A model generated the notes under the pieces. It saw nothing but the letters and a program-made list of their open reading frames with translations. It was not told where the DNA came from and searched no databases. The position numbers and the translations under genes are program-made. This document shows positions 34,386-48,033 of a stretch of DNA of 64,000 nt, one piece after another (within the stretch, counting starts at the first letter, position 1; the number at the start of each line of letters is the position of its first letter). The DNA comes from Panorpa germanica (Eukaryota > Arthropoda > Insecta > Mecoptera > Panorpidae): NCBI GenBank assembly GCA_963678705.1, contig OY783207.1, positions 22,294,001 through 22,358,000 on the forward strand, in the 5' to 3' direction.

Positions 34386-36449
34386 GCCTTAAAAACTTAC
34401 ATTAATTATGGCTAAATACAATTTATTTTACTAGAGAGCTAAAATAAAAAAAGGAGGAAGGAAGAGAGATAATCAGAGAAGGTGCAAAATAATTGTAACT
34501 AGACACAAGTTATTTTGTATTGGAGCTAAAAAGGTGCCCCCTTACACAGTCACTGATTGTACCTTTAATTCCCATCTAATGGTTCAATATTAAATCACAG
34601 TTTTAATTTTATGTTTTAACTTTAAATTATATGGTTTAGTCTCTGAACAAAGTTTACGTTTCTTGGTTAAAATTTCTCAGGCGCGAACAATAGAAAAATT
34701 AAAACGGCATCTTTATTAAAATTTACACAAGATAAAAAGAAGTCTTTGTCAGCCTCTTAATTCTGCTGATCATGTCCTATATTTCAGGATCATCGTTCAA
34801 AACAATCTTTCGCGAACTAAAATTTATATCTATTTTGTATCTTTTTGTATTTTACTATTAGGTGTAATTTAATAGATTTATACAAAAATGTGAGTCTGTA
34901 AAAGAAATCCGGTTAAATTATCCACGTGTTCGGACTTCGGATAATTTTAGTAATCCGGATAATTTTCGACTCCTACTCCGACCAAATTAAAAACTAAGAC
35001 ATTTTAAGGGGTAATAGAAAATAGAAAAATAATGCAAAAAAATGATTCAAACTTTGAATTGAAATTGAAATTGGAATAATTTTAAATTTGAACCGTATTA
35101 TAAAACAGAATTAACAAGCTACGTCAGATTCTATTTTATGCATTGCAAATTTATGCCAAATTCCATTACAGTTTCAGTAGAAATATGATATAGTTCAGTA
35201 TACATTTTGGTTTGGGGATCTCACGTTGCCCAATTGCCCAATTTTCTCAAAGGATAACACACTTTACTTTAATTTTAATTTGGTTGCAAACAATATCTTA
35301 TATTCTTCAAATGTATATCTACAGTTAACTGTCAAGATCTCCAATGTGATTACTTTTTAATGGTCGCAATATTATTGAATATATAATCAATTAAAATAAC
35401 CAGTATAATAAAACCGGGAAGAAACTCTTCAAAAAATGAAAGAACCATTTAATATTATGTCCATCCTTATTGTCTTATCGACGAACAGGTCAATTCCCGT
35501 TGGGTTAAGGCATTTTAACTGTGAAATTTAGTTAGGTTATGTTCGAGTACATTTACCAATTCCTTAAATTCAATAAATCAATGGTTCTTCACTGTAACTC
35601 ATTTGCTGGAGCTCCTCAGTTCTAAACATCTTGTACATCTGTGCTGTGGCTGAGTTGCCTCCATGTGCTTCCCAGCATTCACTCCGTCTCCTGGTATCTG
35701 ATATCCCCGTATCCCGGTATCCTGATATCCCAGTATTCTTACATCTCCCGTACTATTCTCTATTTGTTACTTTGTCTTAACCACACATTTTTGTTTTCCT
35801 TCAACTTCAGCTTTACGATACATTAACATATTGTGTGCTACAATGTTTTGTAACGCGTATTATGTTTAAAAATGATTTCTTTCACTGTTGGAATCCCATC
35901 TCTCAGAAGATGGTACAATGTACAAGGAAGCTGCGTTCACAATGACAGAAGTGTTCTATTATTACATTTTATATAAAATTTAACTCTATATGGATAATAT
36001 CTCATTAATTTTTAAATTGTCGCAATATTAGTGCGAAATATTTTTATGAAATTGTTGTTTCAACTCTTTATTGTGGTTTTTTCGAGCTCATTTTTCGGAG
36101 TGTAACAACAAAAAACACTACACAACACTAACACTAACAAAATAACTAATTTATATACGAGTACGCTTAAATAATTGTGAAAATACCATAAATGGGTGAA
36201 ACTAACACTGCTTTGAAAAGAATCTTAGGTATTTCGGTTATAACGTCTAAATTTAATGTAAAAACTGCCAAATAAACAATATTTTTTCTCGATAGTGGTG
36301 TAATAATTTCAAATCAAGATGATGAAGAACATGATATTTCCATATTTCATATTCCTTGACCTTTTTTGCCTATTCTTATTTTACTCATTTAATTTTATGT
36401 TTTAAAGATTAAGATTTCTGTTAAAATTCGAATAGCAAAGTATATAACT
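34386..36449. other. AT-rich intergenic stretch without recognised gene
   Basis: No coding or RNA gene supported. Around 35690-35740 is an imperfect GGTATCC/TGATATCC repeat. Confidence 0.5.
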
Positions 36450-36640
36450 TTAAAGAATATATACTCTATTACTTATAAATCATATGATAAGATTTTTAAT
36501 GTCCATTGCATTCAATTAATTTCAATGTACCAGACTTATGTTAAACTTCTGTAAATAAAAAGTATAACGTTAGCTAAAAAAATATACGTTAAATAACGTT
36601 TACATTTTATGTTTGGAAAGATTAAATTTAAACTTATTTA
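36450..36640 (+). repeat. dispersed AT-rich repeat, partial copy
   Basis: TATGTTAAACTTCTGTAAAT, TACGTTAAATAACGTTTACA and TTTATGTTTGG blocks parallel 7570-7680. Ends not defined. Confidence 0.35.
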
Positions 36641-37009
36641 CAATATTATTAAGACAATTTTTTTCTGAAATTTCTGATTTTCAAATTTGTAGCATTTATA
36701 ATACGTTATATGAAGTTTAAACATGTTAAGAAAAGTATAAACAAACGACTACACATCTTCCTACACTTTATATCACCGGTTGCTCGAGTATGACGTCATA
36801 AAATGCCATTTAACATTTAATTAACATTTCTAGCTTTGTTCAAGACAACTTCAAAAATGCAAATGCGTGTATTAACTATAGTTTCATTAAATTTTTAATA
36901 ATTAATGTAGTAGTAAGCATTAAAATATAAATCTTGTAATATTCCACATGATATAATTAGTTGTAAACGCACTTTAATTCTTGAAAGTCAGGTATCTCCT
37001 TCAGTTTAA

Positions 37010-37440
37010 CACTGATGGCTGTAAATCTTACATGACGCAACGGGGAGTCGAACCAAGGGATCCCTGGGTCTATTAACCGTGGCCCTGTCCCCTTCCCCAT
37101 CCTCATACCCCGCTCCCCATACCATCATGTTCCAACTAATACAACATTGTTCAGTGATACTGATATCCCACCGGGGAATAGAACCGGGGTCCATATCCAA
37201 CGTCCAGCATCCTGCGTCCTCCGCCGAGGGACGGATGGCACCACCAACAGCAACAAGATGAGCCCGGGTTCGAAATCGGGCGCTTGAATTTTAGTTAACT
37301 TTGAATGTTAAGTTGGTAAATGCAATAAGCATTCCATAAAGCATTGGCCTGTGCCCTCTGACCAGATCCCTGGTCTCTGGTCTCTGATGGACGAGCAGTG
37401 CCAGATTAGCGGGCAGCGGGAAGGGGGTCATGCCCACCCA
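37010..37440. promoter_or_regulatory. GC-rich block with two box-B-like motifs, unassigned
   Basis: Strong GC rise (CCCTGTCCCCTTCCCCATCC). It contains GGGGAGTCGAACC near 37041 and GGGTTCGAAATCGGGC near 37265, both resembling the tRNA T-loop/box B in opposite orientations. No cloverleaf can be drawn with either. May be an old SINE pair or a regulatory block. Confidence 0.25.
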
Positions 37441-40400
37441 AAAAGTTAACGTTTAGAGTTACAATTATATTCAAATAATGACAGAATTATGACACCACTA
37501 CCAATTCGGCCTTGTTCCATTGGATGCAACCTGGAATTCAACAGGAAGAGAAACGGGAACGACCAGGACTACAAATTGGAAAGGATATGATACATAAGCT
37601 AAAATTAAATGGATATAAACTATTTACTTCTAAAAAAGATACCTTTGTTTCTTGATGATTATTGGAAGATTATACCAGTTTCTGCTATTAAGAAGAAGTT
37701 CCTGTCAAGTAATCATGGAAAAATACAAATTTTAACAGTCAAAATCTGTAAATTTGGTACCGCATTAATAAATCTTGAGAACGTCCCTAAATGCGGCTAT
37801 GTTTCAATGCTTTTTCAAATCTAAGAGTTTATTAATTGCCAAAACAATATGAGCAACCCGATTATTTTGTCGAAGGACGTCGCCAAATCAGCGAACAATT
37901 TATTTTAATAAGTGTCCTCATCTGTTCTGTTTCTATGCAAATCAAATTTCTCAAAATAAATAAACAGTAATTTGGCCCGTATTTCTTATAACAGGCGAAC
38001 ACATTACCTTTGTTATCAGAATTTATAAATTAGTATGTTTTAGTTGTTATATGATAGATAGTAAAGAATAAAATTTGAAAGAATAATACAGTTTCGCCTA
38101 AAGCTATTCAATTGTTCTTCTTAGTCAATGAAATACTTTTTCTTATGTATTAATTTTTGTGATTTATTTAGAAGGTAAACTTAGAATTAATTATGTAGGT
38201 AGAATTATGAATATAGATTAACAAAAATATAATGTTGAATTTAGATGATGTTGTCAAAGCTCGAAATTAGAATAATTACAGAAATAGAAAGTTACAGAAA
38301 GTACGAGTATCTTCTTTATAAGTTACAGGTACCAACAAAACTAGGTATAAATGCATGTATATATTAAGTACTTAAAATTAACTATAATCTTTATGAATAT
38401 ATAACACAGTAAACTATTTTGTGAAATGTAAATTTAAACACGAATTTAGACTCAACAAACTGATGCACCGGGCCACTTTCTTCCGAAATTCAGAATGAGT
38501 GCACTACCTCCATGCGCCTCGTCTGATTTTAATTAATAGAACTTCGAAGTAAATTCACTTGGCTTTACATTGATCATATTGAAAATTGAGGTTATGTTTA
38601 AAATTGTTCAGCTCTCGCAGTTAAGAAATATTGGCCAGTTCTATTTTCATGCTATTTAAGTAAAATTTTAAACGTTTAATTTGAAATCTATGGTAATACA
38701 AATAGGGAAGTTATTTACGTAACATTTACATAACATATGTATTTAGATATTAGTTATGCTTATAACTGCATAGGTGTATATGTTAGTAGGATGCTACAAT
38801 TATAAAAGTTTAATCAACCTGACAGTCATTTATAAAACGGTTTCCTTTTCTAATCAGTACAATTATTTATGAAATGAATAATGAAACGTATACAAAGATC
38901 GTTAACTAAAGCTGTGGGCATTAATTGAAATGACAGTGTACAGTATCTTCTCGATCTCGGAATCTTACAAGGTAACGTAACAATGAACCGGAGCGGAGCA
39001 CCTGCTAGTTGCTACTCCATTCGCCAGATCTTCATCTTTCTTAAATCTCCACGCATTTCTTCGTTTTCTATTTTACAGCTCAAATCTAATGTTCTACATG
39101 ACGCTAGTAAATTTAGATAATTTAAATATATGGACTTAATCCGGTACATAATGTTTAACACATTTTTAACCAATCACAGCCTGAGTTTTATTATTAATTA
39201 AATTTATGACTTATATTCCTTAAAAAACGTGTTTATTTTAAGTAGTTTTAAGTTGGCATCATCCAACCACCAGCCTGTGCTGCCGGTATAGCAGGTAACT
39301 GTGGTATGTGTAGTGTGTATGTTGGTAACCCGTGCTCATTTGATGATGTAAAACTATTTTAACTCCTATCATTTTATATCAATTTTTTGACGTTTTAATG
39401 ATTATAATACCGGATTTTATAGTTATCGATTAAACATTTTAAATGCTTGTTATTTTGTAATATTAGACCAGCACGCAACGTCGAAATGGAGACCTAACCT
39501 CACTTTTCTGTGTTGTACGAAGAACATAGAACCATAGACACTCGAACAGTGGCTGCGGAGACATGACACGATATACAAAAAAAAGAAGAATGGCCCCGAA
39601 CACCGAAAATGATATCTTAATTTATTGATTTATTTTGACATAAGTGATTAATTAGATAAAAGTTTGTTTTTAAAGAAATTTTGAAGCAAATTGACGCAAA
39701 AAGACAAAATAAAGTAAATGTTTGCAATAATCGAATGTTTGATTATCTCGGGGTCACTGTAAGGCTAAACCGATGTGTGTTGTTGGTATCAGTGTTTATA
39801 GCGTTGTAATCTTGATAGAGCAATTAATTAATGCCTGAAACATTGAGTGTTGTTACCTGATAGGTCCGGGTTTTGCATGCGTTAGGTTTAGGAGACTCGT
39901 TGTCAGGATTCCAGGACTTGAACATATACGGATGGAATTCCAATTGATTCTTGAGAGATTTCTGAGTAAGTAAAGGTCGCCAATGTTGTTTTTTTTGTGG
40001 CCACGTTAATCAAATTCTTCATTTATTGAATGAAAAGGTTTGAAACGGAATTAATTTAGTATCAAATAAAATACCATGTATTAATCACACTAGAGTAGTA
40101 TTGAGATTTATTTAAGTATTTGTTTGTGTATAATGCGTATATTATACACAATACCAAACTATGCAAAGGTTATACTAAAAATGTTAAAAAAATAAATTAA
40201 AGAAAATAGTGTAATATCTTTTTATTTATATTGTTTAGGATGCAATTTTAAATCATAGTTTCCGTCAAAGAGCCCTTAAATCAATTCTGAAATATAAATT
40301 TAATAAAGTTTGTTAAGGTTATACCTCTTATCTGGAATTTATGTCTTTGCAAATATGATGTAATGAAATTTGTACTTGTCATGAGATTATGATTCGCGAC

Positions 40401-40796
40401 ACTGACCCAATTAAATAAAAATAAGGAGGGTAAATTTAAATTCTATGCGAATTTGTAAATCAATTTGTGATTCTGGAAATATGTTAGTCCTTCACTCTTT
40501 CTCAGAGCAACGTTCTTCACCGAAAAATTATATTTATCTTAGTCATACTGCATAATTTTATTTTTAGTGAAAACCTTAAATGCATGTACAAAACATTTTA
40601 GGAATTGTAAATTTTTAATTAAACTTAGGTGTTGCTCCTTTTATTTTAGTAATTTAAATACACATTATAATAATTACACTGTTTAACTTAGATCATAATA
40701 TCGTACCTGAAATCAAAGAAACGACATTTAAAGTTTATTATTTAAATTGTCAATTTCTTTTTATCTAATTTTATAATAACTTACCATTATACACAA
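37441..40796. other. AT-rich intergenic stretch without recognised gene
   Basis: No coding or RNA gene supported. No copy of the repeat families described elsewhere was seen. Slightly mixed composition near 38940-39010 and 39260-39330. Confidence 0.5.
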
Positions 40797-40985
40797 TGAG
40801 TTCTATCAGCTCCAAATATCAACTGTGCTGGCCGTTGGCACACACTACAATGAAAGTAGCTATAACTAATATATACCGTAAGCTCACCTGACCAGAAAGC
40901 AGTTGTAATATCTCCGGTCAGTGTTATAAACTAAAGAAATATAATTTCTTTACACATGTATACACCCTTATACACCCCAATTTGC
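40797..40985 (+). repeat. dispersed repeat, copy 2 (TGTTGGCCGTTGGC family)
   Basis: Colinear with 22343-22510; the palindromic AAAGAAATATAATTTCTTT and the following CACATGTATACACCC are best preserved. The middle differs. Confidence 0.5.
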
Positions 40986-41959
40986 ACTGTATGTAATTTT
41001 GCCATTTTAAACACGAGGATATATTTCATGATAAAGATTCTACGTAAGAATGTGACTATTTAGTTGAAATAAATGCTTACCAGAAAATGTAACGCACAGT
41101 TGGAGGATGCCAAAAGTTTGGGGAAAGATGTCTAAAACATTTCTAAAATTAATTTTAATTTTTTTAAAACATTATTTGAGAAATTAAATGAAGAGAAAAA
41201 CATTCTACGAAAATTATAGAAATGTATGAAATTAACTCCTTCAAAATAATGTTTTAATATTTATTACGCAGTAATTTTTATTTGAAAACATTTTAGAATA
41301 TATAGATGTTGGATGGAAAAATATAAAAAATTGGTATATTTCCAATGAGTTATTACGATAAACAAAAGCTGCTATAATAAAATTTGAAATTGGTACAAGA
41401 ATGGTTTATTATAAAACATGACAAAACTGTAGCGATGTGGTAACGATTAATTTAACGAGCAAAAACACAAAATTTGCTTTCTAATCTGGCCAAATTTAAC
41501 CCATCAAAATTAACTATTTTTTGAAGCAATCCAGCTGGCCGAGACCCGTGGTCTATAGACCTTAGTATAGGAAGCACTGGAATCAATTATTACCTGAATT
41601 TAGGTACCGTCGGAGCCGTCGTGACAATTGCTAGCCTGAGAAACATGTGCTCTAACTAATGAGTAAACTTATTAAGGAATTAAACCGCTAAGATCTGTAT
41701 GTACTTTTGTACAAAACGTTTTGCAACTGCTGGTCATGTTGGTGCAACTGGTAGTTGGAGATCATTACCTGGACATGGAACAGAATCTTTAATCGACTAC
41801 AAAATCTTAAAGATAAGTTCTCATATCTTGCATTTCAACTCCTTCCTTGTAATTCTTCTTCTTCTTGTTTTCATTTCATTGTTTTTCACGGTGTTGTAGC
41901 AATTCAATAAAATCAGGATGATGCTGTGAGATGTGCCGGTGTACGCTGTGAGGTTTGAC

Positions 41960-42004
41960 AGTCCGTCGGTCCATCAGTCCGTCAGTCCGTCAGTTCGTCC
42001 GTCC
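41960..42004. repeat. 8-bp minisatellite (AGTCCGTC)n
   Basis: Five consecutive 8-base units: AGTCCGTC, GGTCCATC, AGTCCGTC, AGTCCGTC, AGTTCGTC, then CGTCC. Followed by a C-rich strand (42060-42140) with no coding support. Confidence 0.9.
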
Positions 42005-43284
42005 TGCAGTCTGTCACAAAACAGACATGTTAATGTGTCGGTTATATTTTAACCGACACTTCTCCCACCCCCTACTTCTTTCTCCCCTGCCGCCATGCTC
42101 TATCAACGTCCACCTAGAACCCCTCCGCACCCCCCGCGTACCTACTCAGTTTCTGACAGACGCTTGAGGAATGTTTTTTACTTCGTTTCACGTTGGTACA
42201 CTTTTTTTTCTGTTTGGGTGTATTTTTTAGTGTTTTGGTCAAACGGTTTCGCGGCGGGATCTGTCAATCACGTATTTGATCATATTTTATCTCTTTTTAG
42301 ACATTTATATTTTCATAATGTACTTCGTGCATCTCATGACGGATTGGTTTACTTTGGAAGATGCATAATGTCATCTACTTATTAAGGGGATGTTCTAACG
42401 AATTAGAATTTTATGTATGTTTTAAAGGATGGTTGTTGATAGTATTCATAGCCATTTTAAAAAGAAAAAAATTAAAAGACAAAAATTATTTGTTAGTATG
42501 TATCACAACATATATTGAGGAATCCTAAAACAATTAGTGTTTACTCTGCATATTGAAGACAAGAATCTCTTTTGACTGACTTTTCTTCATCGTAGAAATA
42601 TGAAGACAACACTCTTTTAAAATACAGACACACAGAGAAAAACGCTTTTGCCAAAACAATTTTGTATCCATCAATTGTTTCTAAAGTTTTATCTTTACAG
42701 TCTTACAATTGTCTTGGCAGACCAGGCGGGTTACCATTTTATAGCTACGCCAAATCTTTAAATGTTCTAATTTATTGTTGTAATTGTGTTACCTGTTCAT
42801 AATTTTGAAGGCACCAAAAACTGGAATGGCTTAAAAAGCAAAAATGTTTGTCCCGGCACTGGTAATGTACACCTATAGCCTTATGTATTAGTACAATAAT
42901 AAACAAAAATCATTTAAGAAGGTTTTCAACGATGCACCAGACTCAAATTTGATTATACTTCAATGTTTTAGTTCTCAGATTTCCTCAGTCAGACTGTTTA
43001 CACGATTCGATTCGATTTCAAAATGTACTGGTGTTTCGCATACATTTGTCAACACCGAAGCAGACTTTCTCATGGTGAGCAATTGGTCGCACCGTTTATT
43101 CAAATATTTAATTTTTTTCTAATATCTGATTGCAAAAAAAAATCTGACATGTTGGCCTTGCCGTACTATCAGATCAGATCTCCGTATCATCTCCATTAGG
43201 CATTATCAAATAAAGCGGGAAGGAGAAGAGAAACGGGAGGGAAGACGTATGCAGTGATAAGAAAACATGCATATTACGGTTTGT

Positions 43285-43425
43285 GCAATGAGTACTTGGA
43301 AGAATAATATGGTTTACTGTTAGTGGAGTGTTAGATTCTTCACAGATTGGTAGTGTCCTTTTTTGAATAAGTAGGTACGAGTAAGATTTGTATGACCTAT
43401 TATGAGACTACATAGAAAACGCATT
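43285..43425 (-). repeat. CAGCTCACTAAC-family repeat, reverse copy
   Basis: Inverse of 13555-13690: GAGTACTTGGAAGAATAATA, TTTTTTGAATAAGTAGGTAC and GTAAGATTTGTATGACCTAT. Confidence 0.6.
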
Positions 43426-43831
43426 TAATTTTTTATACTAAACACATTTACATAAAATTTCTAAATCAACGTTAATCAATGTATTATGTTATTATTACTG
43501 TAACAGTATTTTATACTTCAATAAAATGTAATTTCTCTAGTTGCTGTGCGTGTACAATTATTTTATTGTGAACCTGTATATATCGAAGTCAGACAGAAAT
43601 CACCTCGATAAATCAAACCTCGGCAATATCAAAGTCATCGATAATTCGAAGTTCTCTTGTTCCTCTTGAGATTCGATATATCGAGGTTGCACTGTCAATT
43701 GATCAACTTCTGTAACCAGCGCAGTTTAAAATACATTATATTTAGTCAAAATTACCATTTCTGTATGCCCTTGGTCGGCTGACCATGTATCCCCTAGTGC
43801 TACTTTGAGCACAAACTTAGATAGATATTTC

Positions 43832-44458
43832 AATGGGCTTGTGTCCTATGTCTTAATTTCTATAAAAATGTACTATATATTGATAAAGTGGGTTAATAGA
43901 ACCTCAAATGTTCAATTATTTTTTAATAACTCCTTATATGTTAAGAGATATTAACAATTAAAAAAGTCATTTTGTCTCTTTAATTATTAAAGGGATTCAA
44001 CATTGTACACATTCCTAATGCATGTGACATCATAACCGCTACCAACCTTACAGCTCATAAATCTCTGCTATATGTATTTATAAATCAAAATATCAAATAT
44101 TATTTACAGCTATTTCAAGGAATAATAAAATTTCAATATTATATCTGCCTTAGCAGGGTTAAATAAAATAAAAACTTATTATTCTTTGACTTGACTTGAT
44201 TATTTGAATACCAACGGCTACAAAACATTACCACAGCACTGACCTACTCAACAAATAACTGACTTTAAAATACATTTCACGTCATACAAATATGGTCGAC
44301 CATTTTTAGCGCTGAAACTACAATTCAAATTTTTAATTGTTATATCTTCGAATATTTAGATATTTAATAAAATAGACACGCCAATACACATTTATTAACA
44401 TCAATTTCAATCAACAATTGAAAAATCGACCATTAAAAAATGAGGACACAGGCCCATT
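43832..44458 (+). mobile_element. AATGGGC-ended 0.6 kb transposon, complete copy
   Basis: 627 bp. Terminal inverted repeats AATGGGCTTGTGTCCTATGT and, inverted, AATGGGCCTGTGTCCTCATT. It is colinear along its whole length with 58195-58814 and, inverted, with 15831-16470. No coding frame. Confidence 0.85.
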
Positions 44459-44559
44459 CTTCAAATTACAAAGTTGGCTATGTTAAGTGCAGTTTTCGCT
44501 GTATTTTCCAATAGTTGCATCCTTCTAAACTGTACTCGATGCACATTTGACTTACCTAG

Positions 44560-44900
44560 TCGGTGTACGCAATTCGGCGTGCTATTGCTGTTCTAAATAG
44601 ACGGACGTTGAACGAACGGAGAATCGGACGGACAACCTGAAGTACTCAAGACTCAGGTTCTCTCTTCGGTCATTCCTGACGCATATTTCTTAACGCGACG
44701 GGGGTTCGAGTCCCCGCTGATTCGCTGTGGTTATCTGTGGCTATCGCATCATTCGGCGACCTAACCACTTCAACTCCCTCCGTCCCGCACCGATGGAGCC
44801 CCCTTGGAGCACCCCTGTGGGGCTCAGGGGTCACGTGGTGACGCGGTGGAGGGACGGGGAGTTACGTTCACGTTGTCTAATGAACCCGTAACATGCACTA
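44560..44900. other. GC-rich block with hairpins and a tRNA T-arm-like motif
   Basis: Contains GGGGGTTCGAGTCCCCG near 44700, the sequence of a tRNA T arm, a short hairpin ACCCCTG/CAGGGGT at 44812-44832, and a larger imperfect inverted pair (CTCCGTCCCGCACCG against CGGTGGAGGGACGGGG). The rest of a tRNA (D arm, anticodon arm) cannot be folded. Could be a tRNA- or 5S-derived SINE head, or a regulatory block. Confidence 0.3.
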
Positions 44901-45249
44901 CGAAGTCAACATTCTGTTTTTTTAGGTTATGTTACAATATAATATTTATTTTTTAAATTTAATGTGTAGATAAATTGTGTATACATGGATAAAGGCTTGT
45001 AGCGCAGCTTTACGTGGTGTAAAGTCTGCTCCGTCCACCCGTCTGTCTGTTCGACTGACTGTCTGACCGACGTCGGACCACGGCTTAATGAGGAATGGGA
45101 TTAAGACTCTACGATGCGATTAGGAATTTGTTATCGCAGATGATCGAAGTCAGATTACAGCAACATGTGGTGCAGTCACTCCAATTATTCAACTTAAATT
45201 TGTACAAATATGTGCGCGGAATATTCCCCATCCCGCATCCGTTCTGCAG

Positions 45250-45715
45250 AATGGGCTTGCGGACCATGACTTAACTTCTATAAAACTGTACTATATTTTG
45301 ACAAAGTTGGCTGTCAGAACCTTAAATGTCAAATTGTAATATTACCAATTAAAAAAGACATTTTGTCTCTTTAATTATTAAAGGGATCCAACGTTGATTT
45401 GCTGTCTCACTTATACAACAGTGACACATACGAGTGTGTGTGATATGTGGTTTACTACTAAAAGATGAGTTGCGTATTCCATGAAGTTTTATTTTACGAT
45501 TTTCGTGAAAAAGGAAAAATAATCTCGAGTATTTATGTATTCTGCGACGAGTTATAGTTAAAACAAGCAGCAAAACTGAAATTCAAATTTGATATAGGCA
45601 TAATTCCATCAATTTTTAGCTTTTTAAAAAACTAAAAGCACAATTATACATATATTAACCTTTATTTCAATCAAAAATTAGGAAACAACCCCTAAAAATG
45701 ATTTCACAAGCCCAT
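45250..45715 (+). mobile_element. AATGGGC-ended transposon, decayed and shortened copy
   Basis: Starts AATGGGCTTGCGGACCATGA and ends ATTTCACAAGCCCAT. It keeps TTTTGTCTCTTTAATTATTA and AAGGGATCCAACGTTG but has lost much of the centre. Confidence 0.65.
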
Positions 45716-46219
45716 AGATCCCTTATCTTCTGCATTCCATATTACGTGTGAACTTTAAGGGTGAGAGTGTGCTGGAGGCACGATTGTTAAATCAAAACAT
45801 TGAATTTTCTTACAAATGTGTTTTAAATGTGTACCAATTCTAGAGAAAAAAAAAATTAAAATAAAAATTTTGTTCTAGCTTGAAAGCGGCAAGAGTTATC
45901 GTTCGTTTCTTGGAAGGTGTTTTGCAATATTATGTCTTGATGCCGTCAATTTAGAATAAAAACATATAAGAATTGTAGTACCGAACCAGAATTTTACACT
46001 GGTTTTATTATACTTTTGAAAAGAAATACCTTTTCTGTCTTAGTCTTTTCTGCAACCTTTGTCCTTGAAGAACAGAGACAGATATTGAACAAATAGACAT
46101 AACGCTAACAAGTGCGCCTTAAGATAGATTTGCCAGACTGTCTTAAGACAATCGTATTTCCAGCATGCGGCATCTTACTGATAAACTCCTTAATCGATTG
46201 TCCTTAAAATGTGAGTGTA

Positions 46220-46350
46220 TCAGCTCACTAACATTAAAGCACATTATTCTTTAATGCTCCAAGTACTCATCTCATAGACAAAACTGTTACAAGATTATAA
46301 GCAGAAAGCAGAGAAAGTCCTAAAAACCTTATTGACTTATTTATCAATGA
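46220..46350 (+). repeat. CAGCTCACTAAC-family repeat copy
   Basis: CAGCTCACTAACATTAAAGC, ATGCTCCAAGTACTCATCTC, GCAGAGAAAGTCCTAAAAAC and ATTGACTTAT match 13648-13790. Confidence 0.55.
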
Positions 46351-48021
46351 ATCAAATAAACTAATCTTCGTATTTTAAATACCGATACTCGTATTTATGG
46401 AATATAAATTATTTGTTACAAATGTTTTTAAATGTACGGCTGTATCTTAAGTGCACTCGTGCCCTGCACTACCAAACATTTATAACTTGAAATTGAAAGG
46501 CGAATTACAAAATATCATATAATAAATACCACTGAATTTTTACTTAGGAATTTGCAAGGAATAAACTTAATCTCTATTCAACCGAATTCAACAAAACTTA
46601 TTTTCGCTCGAAGAAATATTTCTCGCTCTTCACAGTGCACATAGATGTTCAATGTAACTACTATGGAATATGCAATACATCGCCTAGCGCTTGAGTGAGA
46701 ATATACTCATTGCAAACTATATGAAGAATCTGGAAGTATCAGTTTCCGTAGCTAGCTGCCGGCGAATCCTTAAATAATGAAACTGATAGCGACATTTGTT
46801 ATAGTGATTTCATTTCTACAAGAATGTCAGTCAACTTATCAATATATTTTCTTTACTCAAGATAACTTTCCCACAAATAAGTATCCCACAAGTACAGTAA
46901 CCTTGAGCATTATCATATTTCGCAGATTTGTTACACATTAAATCCTAACAAATTTGAGCTGTCAACCATTACGACATCAGTGATTTCGTAACTGCAACAC
47001 ACCGTAACACAACGCATCGTACGATCAGAATTCTTGAGCATTCTCGTATCTTCGTGCGTTTAATTGTTTATTTAGGTAATAATTATCAGCCTGAGCGACC
47101 CCCTGCTGGAGTTTATAAGCCCTGCGCCAACTCCAGCACCGTAACCAGCAGTGAAGGAGAATCACTTTCCATAAAGGAATGCAACTGCAAAAACTTGCAA
47201 AACGCAAAGGATAAGACAGTACTAAAAGATACACTGATTTACGTATGGTAATAGAAATGTAGAAATATGGAATATTTAGTAGTGTATTTCAACTTGTAAA
47301 GTGTTACTGCTTTTGAGACATCAGTAGATATTAAAATTTAATATAAGATTTTGGATTTGATGGTACAGGATGTAGAACATTTTTTTAATAAATCCACAGC
47401 AGTCCTATGTATAGAATGAATCATTGAATTACTTTGTAGCAAACTAAAAAGTATTTTATTTGCATTGCAAGACACTTTCTATATAAGAAGTAGAAACTGA
47501 ACGGTAGAATTAGTTTCCAAGAGCAGTTTCAACCTGGGAAGCGTAATTTGCATGGCAGTTATTGGATTAATTTTATGAAACATGAAAGAGAAGAGAAGCA
47601 AGCGGAAAGGACTACGGTGTTTAGTGGTATCTATATGTTTAGTCCTATAAATGTATTACTGTTGGTATTTTAACGAGATTGCTTCGAAAGGCAACTGAAT
47701 CTCAGCTAGTTAATATCATATAACTGGGAAGATCTCCATGATTATCTTCCATGTTTATAAAATACATCCAATGTGTTTGATGCGGACCAATGGACGCTTT
47801 CCTTAAGAGTGTTACAATGTGATTATTTCCTATAGTCTTGAAGTTAAAACGTATTCAAATTAAATCATACTAAAACATTTTCCACATTATACTTAATTAA
47901 TATAAAATAACGCAAAAAATGTGGTAAAAAATCGAGCCGGGCGAAATCATCTCAAAATTGGTTTTCGTACACGCTAATTGCCATTAACATGACATCATAC
48001 AATGTTGTCAGTTTTTCTAAA
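46351..48021. other. intergenic stretch without recognised gene
   Basis: Nothing assignable. 47040-47240 is somewhat GC-richer and has opposed short frames without known domains. 47580-47650 has a purine-rich GAAAGAGAAGAGAAGCAAGC segment like those at 24430 and 51070. Confidence 0.5.
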
Positions 48022-48033
48022 AGCTCAATTTTC

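Noticed and set aside
37030-37060. tRNA gene on the minus strand
   Set aside because: Only a T-loop-like motif is present; no cloverleaf.
44640-44720. tRNA gene around the GGTTCGAGTCC motif
   Set aside because: The acceptor could pair at 6 of 7 positions, but the D arm and anticodon arm do not form, the T stem is out of register by one base, and box A is absent.
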